Positions 1-7,700 of a DNA stretch of 55,529 bases are shown here, piece by piece. Source of the DNA: Phormidium sp. FACHB-1136 (lineage in GTDB: Bacteria; Cyanobacteriota; Cyanobacteriia; Phormidesmidales; Phormidesmidaceae). The DNA is taken from positions 1 through 55,529 of the forward strand of contig NZ_JACJRS010000033.1 of NCBI RefSeq assembly GCF_014697375.1, written 5' to 3'. The notes beneath the pieces are model-generated. The model was not told the origin of the DNA. It saw only the letters and a list, made by a program, of their open reading frames with translations, and searched no databases. Both the position numbers and the translations under genes were made by a program. Position 1 is the stretch's first letter, and each line of letters begins with the position of its first letter.

Positions 1-52
1 GCTTCTGAAGCTCTTGCTTTTCCTCTGACGTTAGATAGTTTCTGACTCCCAT
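1..52 (-). CDS. Start of an IS630-like transposase (cut by window edge)
   Basis: A minus-strand ATG at 52-50 opens a frame reading MGVRNYLTSEEKQELQ before the window ends. This opening resembles the N-terminus of cyanobacterial IS630-family transposase ORFs, which begin with a short MGVR.YLT segment before a helix-turn-helix. Only 17 codons are visible, so the call is tentative. The neighbourhood supports mobile DNA: a 96-bp MITE with TA-type ends lies 830 bp away. It could equally be an unrelated small gene. Confidence 0.35.
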   Translation of the reverse strand, partial: MGVRNYLTSEEKQELQK

Positions 53-210
53 GGCTTATTCCAGAATTTTAATGTATTATACGCAGTTTAGATGACTAAC
101 AGCTTACCAACGATACCTAGGGAATCTATCAGAGCTTTGTAGCCATTTTTTCTGATTTCAGTTTGTTTCATAACGTCTACTTTCTCTCAGAAGGTAGAGA
201 TAATGGGAAT

Positions 211-226
211 CGCCTAAGATTAGGCG
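211..226. terminator. Short perfect hairpin at the 3' end of the DUF2283 gene
   Basis: CGCCTAA-GA-TTAGGCG forms a 7-bp stem with a two-base loop and overlaps the stop codon of the DUF2283 gene. On the plus strand it is followed by GTTGTTTCT, on the minus strand by a weaker T run. It may be a bidirectional terminator, but the tail is poor. Confidence 0.3.
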
Positions 227-420
227 GTTGTTTCTAGCAAGATTTGTTGCCAGGAATTAGGGCTACGTTGACTGATGTAAAGAACTTCGATGCCAACGAC
301 CTTTCCTTCTGCGTTGTAATCCAAGATAATACCTTCACTGACTTCTTCAGACTCGATGATGGCCGTATCGTCTAGGCGCAGGGATAGGGCATCATCATCT
401 TTATGAACGGTTAGTTTCAT
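220..420 (-). CDS. DUF2283 family protein
   Basis: This 66-residue protein has the DUF2283 pattern: a short beta-strand start (MKLTVHKDDDALSLRL), an acidic middle (ESEEVSEGIILDYNAEGKVVGIEVL) and a short tail. The family is common in cyanobacteria and archaea and has no proven biochemical role. The start is well supported: AGGAGG lies a few bases upstream of the ATG, and the ATG overlaps the stop of the preceding DUF4258 gene by four bases (ATGA). The coupling indicates one two-gene operon. DUF4258 and DUF2283 genes are often paired and are suspected, but not shown, to form a toxin-antitoxin-like module; here DUF2283 would be the second gene. Confidence 0.8.
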   Translation of the reverse strand: MKLTVHKDDDALSLRLDDTAIIESEEVSEGIILDYNAEGKVVGIEVLYISQRSPNSWQQILLETTA

Positions 421-662
421 TTTAGCCTCCTGTCGAAAAACAGCGTGATTACTCGGTTGGGAAAAATGTTAGGGTTAACCACTACGCGCAACCATCGATG
501 GCCAAACTCTGGAATCTGCTTTAGATAGTGGGTGTTGCCGTGAGAGTCGGCAAGGAGCAAAATCTGATCAGGGTTAGAAAGGGTTTCTGTCAACCAAGAT
601 GGTTGAATATTTCGCTCCTTCATCTGGAATCGAGCGTGATCAGAGAGTTCAAACTCATTCAT
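417..662 (-). CDS. DUF4258 family protein
   Basis: An 81-residue protein starting MNEFELSDHARFQMKERNI. The opening 'S.HA..RM.ER.I' segment, the later 'D.HGNTHYLKQIP' stretch and the final VVVNPN..PNRVITLFFDRR strand are typical of DUF4258, small proteins distantly like RelE/BrnT toxins. I chose the ATG at 662 because GGAGGGAGG sits just upstream; the longer open frame to 773 reads through sequence that codes better in another frame (a restriction-enzyme tail). Its stop overlaps the DUF2283 start, so the two are translationally coupled. A toxin role is inference from family arrangement only. Confidence 0.75.
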   Translation of the reverse strand: MNEFELSDHARFQMKERNIQPSWLTETLSNPDQILLLADSHGNTHYLKQIPEFGHRWLRVVVNPNIFPNRVITLFFDRRLK

Positions 663-822
663 AGTTATCCCTCCCTCCAATAATGGCAAGTTCTGCGTCG
701 GTGAGGCCGTAGGGTTGGGCGACGATGGTATCCATTTCGGCTTCGTAGGGGGCGATAGCTTGTCCCTTAGCATTTAGGCAATGCTGAGAAAATCCTTTTC
801 TGCTAGCAAGTTTTCTTCTCAT
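655..822 (-). pseudogene. C-terminal remnant of an Eco57I/TaqI-type restriction-modification protein
   Basis: Read in the frame from ATG 822, a 55-codon ORF ends with AEMDTIVAQPYGLTDAELAI followed by IGG. This resembles the conserved last residues of Eco57I/TaqI-like methylase-restriction proteins, where the pattern is roughly 'iD.lVy.lYgLteeEi.iveg'. The rest of that ~1000-residue protein is absent. The frame overlaps the DUF4258 start by eight bases. In complete loci, small genes such as DUF4258 may directly follow the large R-M gene, so this fragment suggests the pair was left behind when the R-M gene was lost. The family assignment rests on one short motif. Confidence 0.45.
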
Positions 823-884
823 CTTAGCCTAGGTAAAGGTAATATTCTGAATACGCTTCTAGACAAATATAATGCTCTCTATTC

Positions 885-980
885 TATAGCGGTTCCTGAA
901 CGAATGAAGTACAGCAGGAACCTTTCCAGACAAGGGTTTTAGGTCTCTGTACGTACCTTATGCCAACGAGAACCACTATA
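885..980. mobile_element. 96-bp MITE, copy 1
   Basis: The element begins TATAGCGGTTC and ends GAACCACTATA, giving imperfect terminal inverted repeats with TA at both edges, as expected for Tc1/IS630-type insertion. It encodes nothing. A second copy of exactly the same length lies in opposite orientation at 55205-55300; by eye 84 of 96 positions agree. This copy stands ten bases beyond the stop codon of the clamp-HNH gene. Confidence 0.85.
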
Positions 981-990
981 GTGTTGTCCA

Positions 991-2679
991 CTAACAACTA
1001 TTTGGAGATTTGATCCACAAGCATTGATTAAAGTGATGCCTTAAAGCACTCTCGCTTACGGGTGGATATTTAGGACGCACTTTCCTAAGCGGCTTCCCAT
1101 TCAATTCACGATACTCGGTTTCCATCAGCTCTGGAGCTACGCAAACTATGAGCGTGTCTGGGTTGATAGCAATCTTGAATGAGTCAAATAGCTTATGCAA
1201 GTCGGATCTTAAAATCAGCCCATTTGACAGGTGATTGGTTTTCACGCCTAGATAGGGAACAATATGAGCCGCCTCTAGAACATCTTTGACCGAACAATCT
1301 GTGATTGCACACCGACCATCATAGGCAGAAAGTAAGTTTTCCCTGAATGCAGCTTGGCCTTCGCGAATGACGACTAACTTTAAATCTTTTTCTCTTTCAT
1401 CTTCAAGGTCAGCGACTTCGATGGCTTCTAGCCAGTCAGCCTCATCCAAGTCAAGCTTGTCTAAGTTTTCGTTCTCCAGATCTTCTAGCTCTTCATTTTC
1501 CAGATCTTCTAAATTTTCGTCATCTAGATCCTCTGGTTCTCCGTTACGGATTTGCACAGGCATTACCAAATAGATAATGTTGGCATCTCCGAGAGGACTT
1601 AATATTGCAGGACTTGTGGCCGTGCTACACCTCATTTGCACCTGTTGACTATTAAACGCTTTCAATCCATCCAGCAGATAGCTAATATTAAAGGCAATGT
1701 CTAGGTCGTCACCCATCATTTGGGCCGCTAAGTCCTCACGCCCTCTTACTACTCCCTGGACTTCTACCGATAGATTCACTCGCTGGACTACGCTGTTCAA
1801 TGAGAATTTGGCAATGCCGTCCTTGGGGCTTGTCAGCACAGCTATCCGATTCAGGCTTTTGATGAGTTCATCCCGATTAAGAATGATGTGACGGGTCAAT
1901 TTCTTCGGCTTCGGAAACGAATCCCGATAGTTGGGATATTGCCCCTCCAGCAATCTCGTAGTCAGCTCGTGAAGACCACCCAGATCAAACAGGACTTGGG
2001 TGTCATCCCAGCGAACCTGAACTATCCCAGTAAAAGTATGGGCTTTAATCGTATGCGCTAGTTCCCGCAGAGCCTTAGCGGGTATCGTCATCTTCATTGG
2101 TGGGATCAGCTTGCCCGTTCTATCCACCATTTGTACTTCCGCTAATCGATGGCCATCAGTGGCCACAAATTTGAGGGTATCTTCATCCGATAGCCAATGA
2201 ACCCCAGTCAAGACCTGCTTGGTTTCATCATTACTTACAGCAAATAGAGACCTTTCCAGCCCATACAGAAGTGACTCCGCCGATAGAGACACCGCATCCC
2301 CGTCCTCCACCGTTGGAAGAGAAGGATAATCCTCAGCACCAAGTCCCCGAATTTTGTAGCGCCCTGGGCTACTGGTTATGATGACCGTTGTCTCATCGAC
2401 ATCAGCTTCAATGTGTACCGCTTCATTGGGCAATCGAGAGATCAGATCTCCCCAGAGCTTAGCGGGCAATGTCAGGTTTCCAGGGGCTTCAACCTCCGCC
2501 GGAAAGCGACTCTCTATCCCCAACACCTCATCAGAGGCGACTAAGGTGACGGTTTGCTGTTTTGCGTCCGCCATCACCAAAATATTGCCGAGGACAGGCC
2601 GACTTGGACGCGAGGGCACCGCTCGGCTCACCAAGGACAAATGATGATTGAGTTCGCTCTGGAGACAGCTAAACCTCAT
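991..2679 (-). CDS. dnaN: DNA polymerase III beta sliding clamp fused to a C-terminal HNH endonuclease
   Basis: Residues 1-378 form a complete beta clamp: the start (CLQSELNHHLSLVSRAVPSR), the ETKQVLTGVH and ATDGHRLA motifs, LLEGQYPNYR, and the canonical clamp C-terminus YLVMPVQIR. A normal clamp ends there. Here the frame continues through an acidic low-complexity linker (about 380-425, repeated DLENE units) into an HNH module (about 425-562) with REGQAAFRENLL, YDGRCAITDC, the EAAHIVPY catalytic histidine block and the NGLILRSDLHKLFD block. That HNH type occurs in predicted restriction endonucleases. The clamp part looks divergent from usual cyanobacterial DnaN, so this may be a second, accessory clamp rather than the housekeeping copy; that is inference. 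It sits between a duplicated glsF 3' end and a MITE. No clear Shine-Dalgarno is seen. Confidence 0.9.
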   Translation of the reverse strand: MRFSCLQSELNHHLSLVSRAVPSRPSRPVLGNILVMADAKQQTVTLVASDEVLGIESRFPAEVEAPGNLTLPAKLWGDLISRLPNEAVHIEADVDETTVIITSSPGRYKIRGLGAEDYPSLPTVEDGDAVSLSAESLLYGLERSLFAVSNDETKQVLTGVHWLSDEDTLKFVATDGHRLAEVQMVDRTGKLIPPMKMTIPAKALRELAHTIKAHTFTGIVQVRWDDTQVLFDLGGLHELTTRLLEGQYPNYRDSFPKPKKLTRHIILNRDELIKSLNRIAVLTSPKDGIAKFSLNSVVQRVNLSVEVQGVVRGREDLAAQMMGDDLDIAFNISYLLDGLKAFNSQQVQMRCSTATSPAILSPLGDANIIYLVMPVQIRNGEPEDLDDENLEDLENEELEDLENENLDKLDLDEADWLEAIEVADLEDEREKDLKLVVIREGQAAFRENLLSAYDGRCAITDCSVKDVLEAAHIVPYLGVKTNHLSNGLILRSDLHKLFDSFKIAINPDTLIVCVAPELMETEYRELNGKPLRKVRPKYPPVSESALRHHFNQCLWIKSPNSC

Positions 2680-2749
2680 GGCGGGTTAACCCATGTCGAA
2701 GGGCAGCGGGCCGCTAGGGAAACGATGCTACTGTACTCCTCCCATTATG

Positions 2750-2900
2750 CAGCCCCCGGCTTCCTGAAGAAACCGGGGGTCTCGTTATCTGCGATTTAGG
2801 ACTGGGCTGAACTCAGCACCTTTTCCGCCGGATTGGCCTCTGGGCTGTCGGCCTCGGAGGGGGAACCACCTGCCAGAACTTGGGTAGATACTCGCTCCAG
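2750..2900. repeat. Outer direct repeat, distal copy (duplicate of the glsF 3' end)
   Basis: This 151-bp segment matches 4609-4761 with roughly nine differences. It contains the palindrome at 2753-2779 (CCCCCGG...CCGGGGG) and the last ~35 codons of glsF. Together the two copies bracket the toxin-antitoxin island at 2901-4608 as direct repeats. Confidence 0.9.
2796..2900 (-). pseudogene. glsF 3'-end fragment
   Basis: On the minus strand it reads [12 protein letters not shown], then the G run is shorter than in the real gene, shifting the frame, before the same final codons and TAA at 2798-2796. It is a dead copy of the C-terminal ~35 residues of glsF (4656-9335), left by the duplication that flanks the island. 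Confidence 0.85.
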
Positions 2901-2978
2901 AACTAGCTCTAGCGCAATAGATCCAGTTATTGACCAGCAAGGATTACGCTTTGCGCTAGGCCATCCCCTGTTCTTGAC

Positions 2979-3395
2979 CTAGGGCGATAGCGAAAAACCC
3001 TGCTGTACCAAATCAGCTTGGACGGATGACAGCACTTCCTGAGCCAGTTCCAATGCAGTCTGGGCATCCTCTAGGGTTGGCTCTTCTAGTCTGCTAGGGT
3101 AGCGGCTTTCCACAGTCCATTCTGTCAATCTTGGAAGGTTCGTGAGTTGACTACAGACCAAGTTTTTTGGGAAAAGTGAGGCGAGAAGTTCGAGATCGTG
3201 GCGAAACGGAAACTCTATTTGGAGAAAAATTAGAGCTGCTTTTAAGCTTTTTTCAGCAGCCTGTTGGGACAAAACGCAAATCTGTGGAGCAAACCTATCC
3301 CCTTCCCGTGCCAGGGCTTGTGCAGCGGTGAAATCCCGCTGAGCATAGGCCAGCCAACGGCGAGTCTCAACGAGGATTTTATTCATCTCGCTCAT
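2979..3395 (-). CDS. HEPN-domain protein (toxin partner of an MNT antitoxin)
   Basis: A 138-residue, mostly helical protein of the HEPN family (PF05168 type): WLAYAQRDFTAAQALAREG, the QQAAEKSLKAALIFLQIE helix, FRHDLELL and ESRYPSRLEEPTLEDAQTAL. HEPN partners of MNT nucleotidyltransferases are usually RNases silenced by AMPylation or by complex formation. The gene overlaps the end of an MNT fragment: ATGAGCGAGATGAATAA holds two possible HEPN starts (3395 or 3386) and the MNT stop, the usual arrangement for this pair. The MNT immediately upstream is truncated, however, and the intact MNT lies 800 bp further upstream behind an inserted cassette. Whether the toxin is still expressed and controlled is unknown. 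Confidence 0.8.
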   Translation of the reverse strand: MSEMNKILVETRRWLAYAQRDFTAAQALAREGDRFAPQICVLSQQAAEKSLKAALIFLQIEFPFRHDLELLASLFPKNLVCSQLTNLPRLTEWTVESRYPSRLEEPTLEDAQTALELAQEVLSSVQADLVQQGFSLSP

Positions 3396-3508
3396 AGATC
3401 ACCTTGCCTTCCCGGAGAGCAGGTCTGAGAATTGGGCCAACTAAATCCCCATACTCAGCAATCTCAACGGGGGTGGTTACCACAATATTCTTGGCGATAG
3501 GTAGATCG
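3377..3508. repeat. Inner direct repeat, distal copy (duplicate of the MNT 3' end)
   Basis: 132 bp matching 4195-4326 with two substitutions seen. It carries the last ~43 codons of the MNT gene and the start codons of the HEPN gene. With the other copy it brackets the 686-bp TumA/TumE cassette. Confidence 0.92.
3379..3508 (-). pseudogene. MNT antitoxin C-terminal fragment
   Basis: Reads DLPIAKNIVVTTPVEIAEYG and onward to VIYERDE and TAA, the same as the end of the intact MNT gene at 4197-4595. The GSYARG...DSDID catalytic part is missing. The open frame continues upstream to 3735, but that part is low-quality translation of the inserted cassette. The fragment still overlaps the HEPN start. 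Confidence 0.85.
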
Positions 3509-3667
3509 TAATGATTCACTCCCCCCCTGGCTAAATCGCTATAACCCTTGATCTCTCGTTCAAGGAGAGGGGGGATGTGAACGGTTACCTGCCCCCTGTG
3601 GGCTGGGGTAAGGTATGGCGCAAGGGCAATCTGCCACAATAGACTGAAACTAGATTTGGTATGGTCG

Positions 3668-3898
3668 ATGCGAAAGCAAATCATCGAATACACCAACCCC
3701 CTCGATGCCCTCATTGCCTTAGCCAAGCAGCTCACAACCTATGAGCTGCAATACCAGATGGATTCCTCCGAATTCTTCAGCCAATACAGCCAGGGCAACA
3801 CCAGCGACGACGAAGACCTTGTGGAGTGGGCAGGTCTCTATCAACAATACCTAGGTCTCTATCAAGAGCTAGGCCAACGGCTGCAATATGTCGCGTGA
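3668..3898 (+). CDS. tumA: TumA-like antitoxin
   Basis: A 76-residue protein starting MRKQIIEYTNPLDALIALAK, then YELQYQMDSSEFFSQYSQG, DDEDLVEWAGLYQQYLGL. This pattern (an '.YTNPLDAL' start, a 'Y..M.SE.F...Y..G' middle and an 'D..EW...Y..Y' end) matches the TumA antitoxins found upstream of TumE-family (DUF6516) toxins in cyanobacteria. I chose ATG 3668 rather than the TTG at 3656 because family members begin M(R/K).. just before the '(I)YTNPLDAL' motif. It is the only plus-strand unit in this neighbourhood and lies wholly inside the cassette bracketed by the 132-bp repeats. The toxin start codon overlaps its end by 11 bases. The antitoxin role is from family knowledge. Confidence 0.75.
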   Translation: MRKQIIEYTNPLDALIALAKQLTTYELQYQMDSSEFFSQYSQGNTSDDEDLVEWAGLYQQYLGLYQELGQRLQYVA

Positions 3899-4165
3899 GA
3901 GATTGATCGCTTACATTTCCAGGCCAAATATTTGCTAGCCGTTAGTGAGGCGCTGCGGGTGATTGATGGCCAAGTTACGCAGCTTGACTATCCCTATCAT
4001 TTCCAAGATAAAAATCACCAACTCATCTTCCGTTACGACAGCACCCCCCATTTCCCCGACCTAGCGAGTTTTCCCCATCACAAACACCTACCTGATAACG
4101 TGGTTGCCACCGATAAGCCAGAGCTTGCCCAAGTTCTGCAAGAAGCCAACCGCTATTTACGTTGA
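3888..4165 (+). pseudogene. tumE: TumE-like toxin (DUF6516), N-terminally damaged
   Basis: From residue ~30 on the frame reads a good DUF6516 domain: LDYPYHFQDKNHQLIFRYDS, TPHFPDLASFPHHKHLPDNV and a final LAQVLQEANRYLR. The family's expected N-terminus is not joined to it. An ATG at 3888, overlapping the tumA stop as usual for this pair, starts MSRERLIAYIS, like family starts, but it terminates at 3936-3938 in another frame. The domain frame has no upstream ATG and could start only at TTG 3932. An internal deletion plus frameshift is the simplest reading, making the toxin inactive; a 77-residue product from TTG cannot be excluded. Confidence 0.65.
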
Positions 4166-4194
4166 CACCGTTTGAGGCGCGACGACTAGGAGGC

Positions 4195-4326
4195 TTTTAT
4201 TCATCTCGCTCATAGATCACCTTGCCTTCCCGGAGAGCAGGTCTGAGAATTGGGCCAACTAAATCCCCATACTCAGCAATCTCAACGGGGGTTGTTACCA
4301 CAATATCCTTGGCGATAGGTAGATCG
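4195..4326. repeat. Inner direct repeat, proximal copy
   Basis: 132 bp, near-identical to 3377-3508. Here it is the genuine 3' end of the intact MNT gene plus the first six codons (MSEMNK) of a HEPN frame that then runs into unrelated cassette sequence. Confidence 0.92.
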
Positions 4327-4595
4327 GCCAAAATGTTTCGGATAGCAATGGTCGTTTCCCGTTTGTGTGTTAACGCAGAAAGCACGACCAGCAGATCAAT
4401 GTCGCTATCTGCCGTCGCTTCTCCCCTGGCATAGGAGCCAAATAGGATAATTTTAAGGGGATCGAACTGCTGAACGATGCGATCCGTCATCACCTGGAGC
4501 CAGGGAACTGAGGTTGGGGGTAAGGGCATAGGCCAGTGGAGGATGGCAATAATGGCATGATAGCCCCTGATCAAATCCAGATCATCATATTGCAC
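4197..4595 (-). CDS. MNT-type nucleotidyltransferase antitoxin
   Basis: A minimal nucleotidyltransferase with the diagnostic GS(x)10DxD signature: LFGSYARGEATADSDIDLLV, then a C-terminal TTPVEIAEYGDLVGPILRPA. Such MNT proteins form toxin-antitoxin pairs with HEPN RNases, in known cases by AMPylating the toxin. The open frame gives 132 residues; an internal methionine (MTDRIVQQFDPLKIILFG) at 4490 fits the family length better, so the first 35 residues are uncertain. The partner HEPN start is only a stub here (MSEMNK..), because the TumA/TumE cassette was inserted at this junction; the full HEPN gene is at 2979-3395. The gene lies 60 bp downstream of glsF on the same strand. Confidence 0.85.
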   Translation of the reverse strand: MQYDDLDLIRGYHAIIAILHWPMPLPPTSVPWLQVMTDRIVQQFDPLKIILFGSYARGEATADSDIDLLVVLSALTHKRETTIAIRNILADLPIAKDIVVTTPVEIAEYGDLVGPILRPALREGKVIYERDE

Positions 4596-4608
4596 TGCCT
4601 CCGTGAAT

Positions 4609-4761
4609 CAGCCCCCCAGCTTCTTGAAAAAACCGGGGGGCTCGTTATCTGCGATTTAGGACTGGGCCGAACTCAGCACCTTTTCCGCCGGATTGGCCTC
4701 TGGGCTGTCGGCCTCGGAGGGGGGCACCACCTGCCAGAACTTGGGCAGATACTCGCTCCAG
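4609..4761. repeat. Outer direct repeat, proximal copy (genuine glsF 3' end and hairpin)
   Basis: 153 bp matching 2750-2900. It comprises the last glsF codons, the stop at 4656-4658 and a strong palindrome at 4610-4642 (AGCCCCCC...GGGGGGCT). The hairpin lies just past the stop and may stabilise or end the glsF message, but it lacks a T run. Confidence 0.9.
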
Positions 4762-7700
4762 TTGTCGAGGATGCGCTGGCCCTTGGCGCTGCCCGTATGG
4801 GCGACGTGGGCCTCAATCAGCGCCTTCAACTGGGCCTCCCCAGCCGGAGTAATCACCCGCTGCACCTTGACGATTTCCGGGTTCACCAGGGTGGGGAAGT
4901 TACCGTCTTCGTCCAGGAAGTAGGCCAAGCCCCCGGTCATCCCCGCACCCACGTTGCGACCCACAGGGCCAAGCACAACCACGGTGCCGCCCGTCATGTA
5001 TTCGCAGCAGTGGTCGCCAGCGCCTTCAATCACCGCTTGCCCCTTGGAGTTACGCACGGCAAAGCGTTCCCCAGCGCGGCCTAGGGCATACAGAGTGCCC
5101 CCAGTTGCGCCGTAGAGACAGGTATTGCCGATAATCACGTTCTCGGAGGGGTCGTAGGTGATGTCTACGGGGGGCTTCACCACCAGTTCACCGCCGTTCA
5201 TGCCCTTGCCCACGTAGTCGTTCGACTCGCCAACTAGGGTGAGGGTCATCCCCGGCAGGTTAAACGCGCCGAAGCTCTGGCCCGCGCTGCCCTCAAAGGT
5301 GAGGTTCAGTTGGCCCTCAAAGCCAGAGTTACCGTACTTGTCGGCAATCACCCCCGCCACCCGTGCGCCCACGGTGCGGTCGGTGTTGATGACTTTGTAG
5401 CTCTTGGCCACGGTGCCCTGGTTGTGGATCGCCTGCTGCACCTCGGCATCGGCCAGGATGGTGTCATCCAGCACGGGGCCGTTGCTGTGAACGGCTTCGT
5501 GGGTGAGCCAGCTCCGGTCTTGGCGCACGTCGGGCAGGTTGATCAGGGTCTCCAAATGCAGGGACTGGGTTTTGGCGGGTTTTGCACCGTCGCGGGGCTT
5601 CAGCAGGTCGGAGCGACCGACGATATCCACCAGGTTGGCATAGCCCAGCCGTGCCAGCAGGGAGCGCACTTCTTCGGCAATGTAGAAGAAGAAGTTGACG
5701 ACGTGCTCAGGAACGCCCGTGAACCGCTTGCGGAGTTCTTCCTTCTGGGTGGCGACGCCGACGGGGCAGTTGTTGGTGTGGCAGACGCGAGCCATAATGC
5801 AGCCCTCGGCAATCATGGCGATGGAGCCAAAGCCGAATTCCTCGGCCCCCATCAGGGCACCCATCACCACATCCCAGCCCGTCTTCAGGCCGCCATCCAC
5901 GCGCAGGGTGACGCGGTCACGCAGTTGGTTGTCTAGCAGCACCTTGTGAACTTCCGTCAGGCCCAGTTCCCAGGGCACCCCGGCGTGCTTGATCGAGCTG
6001 AGGGGCGAAGCACCCGTGCCGCCATCGTGGCCGGAGACCTGGATGATGTCGGCGTTGGCCTTGGCGACCCCCGCCGCGATGGTGCCGATACCCACCTCAG
6101 ACACCAGCTTCACGGAAACGCCCGCCCTGGGGTTGATCTGGTGCAGGTCAAAGATGAGCTGGGCCAGGTCTTCGATGGAGTAGATGTCGTGGTGGGGCGG
6201 CGGCGAAATCAGCGAAACCCCAGGCTTCGACCGCCGCAGCATAGCAATGTAAGGGCTGACCTTTTTACCGGGCAGTTGGCCCCCCTCACCGGGTTTTGCC
6301 CCCTGGGCCAGCTTAATTTCAATCTGCTTGGCGTGCATCAGGTATTCCGGCGTCACCCCAAAGCGACCGGAGGCCACCTGTTTGATGGCGGAACTGGCGG
6401 TGTCACCGTTTTTCAGGCCGCGCAGGTGGGGGAAGGTGGGAGAATTCCCCTCACCATCCACATCCTTCAGCACGTTGAAGCGCACCGGATCTTCGCCGCC
6501 CTCACCGGAGTTGGACTTGCCGCCGATGCGGTTCATGGCGATGGCCAGCACCTCGTGGGCCTCGCGGGACAGCGCCCCTAGGGACATGCCCCCGGTGCAG
6601 AACCGCTTCATGATCGACTCCACCGACTCCACCTGTTCCAGCGGAATGGGCTGACGGTCGCTCTGGAGATCCAACAAATCGCGCAGGGCGGTGAGGGGAC
6701 GATTCTCAAGCTGCTGTTTGTACAGTTCGTAGTGGTCGTACTGGCGATCCGCCACGGCCTTGTGCAGCAGCTTGGTCATGGCCGGGTTGTTCATGTGGTA
6801 CTCGCCGCTGGGCCGAGACTGCACAAAGCCCATGTTTTGCAGGCGCTTGGCCACCTCGGGGAAGGCCCGCTGGTGGAAGCTCATGGTTTCCTGGGCCAAA
6901 TCCGCGATGGACAGGCCCCCCAGCCGCGAGGTCGTACCCCGGAAGGCCAGTTCTAGCAGGTCTTCGCCAATGCCGATGGCCTCGAAAATCTGTGCCCCTT
7001 GGTAGCTGGTAATCAGCGAGATCCCCATTTTGGAGAGAATCTTCAGCAGCCCCGCATCCACAGCCTTACGGTAGTTGTCCTGGGCACCGTTGAGGGTGGA
7101 CACAGGCAGCTTGCCGCTTTCCATCAGCTTTTGGGTGCGGCTGTCCGACCACCAGTGGCGCACCGATTCCAGCGCCAGGTAGGGGCACACGGCACTGGCC
7201 CCATAGCCAATCAAACAGGCGAAGTGGTGGGTGCTCCAGCACTGGGCCGTATCCACCACCAGGGAGGTGTGCATCCGCAGGCCGTTGCGAATCAGGTGAT
7301 GGTGGACGGCCCCCACGGCCAGCAGGGGCGGAATGTAGGTGGTATCAGCGCTGAGGGTAGTGGGGTTGCCGTTAGCGTCTACACGATCACTCAGTACCAG
7401 GATGGTCTTGCCCGCCTTCACGGCCTGGTCGGCCTGCTCACAGAGGGCATCCACCGCCTTGGCCAAATCCCCAGGGCCAGCGGCCAGGGTGTAGAGGGTG
7501 GACAGGGTGGCGGTGTCAAAGCCGGACTGGTGGATTTGGTTAAGTTCGACTTCGTTGATCACCGGGCTTTCCAGCTTCAGCAGACGAGCGTATTCCGGCT
7601 TTTCGTCTAGCAAATTGCCCCGTGCCCCCAGTTGGGTGGTCAGCGACATCACTAACCGCTCCCGCAGGGGGTCGATGGCGGGGTTCGTCACCTGGGCAAA

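Noticed and set aside
417..773. Long form of the DUF4258 protein starting at 773
   Set aside because: The extra 37 residues are out of frame with the R-M remnant and lack family similarity; a strong Shine-Dalgarno supports 662.
1367..1573. Ser-rich plus-strand frame opposite the acidic linker
   Set aside because: It is the antisense reading of GA-rich linker codons.
2378..2799. Plus-strand frames opposite the clamp domain
   Set aside because: Shadow frames of the well-supported clamp-HNH gene.
3379..3735. 118-codon minus-strand frame containing the MNT fragment
   Set aside because: Only its last ~43 codons are MNT; the first part is non-coding cassette sequence read antisense to tumA.
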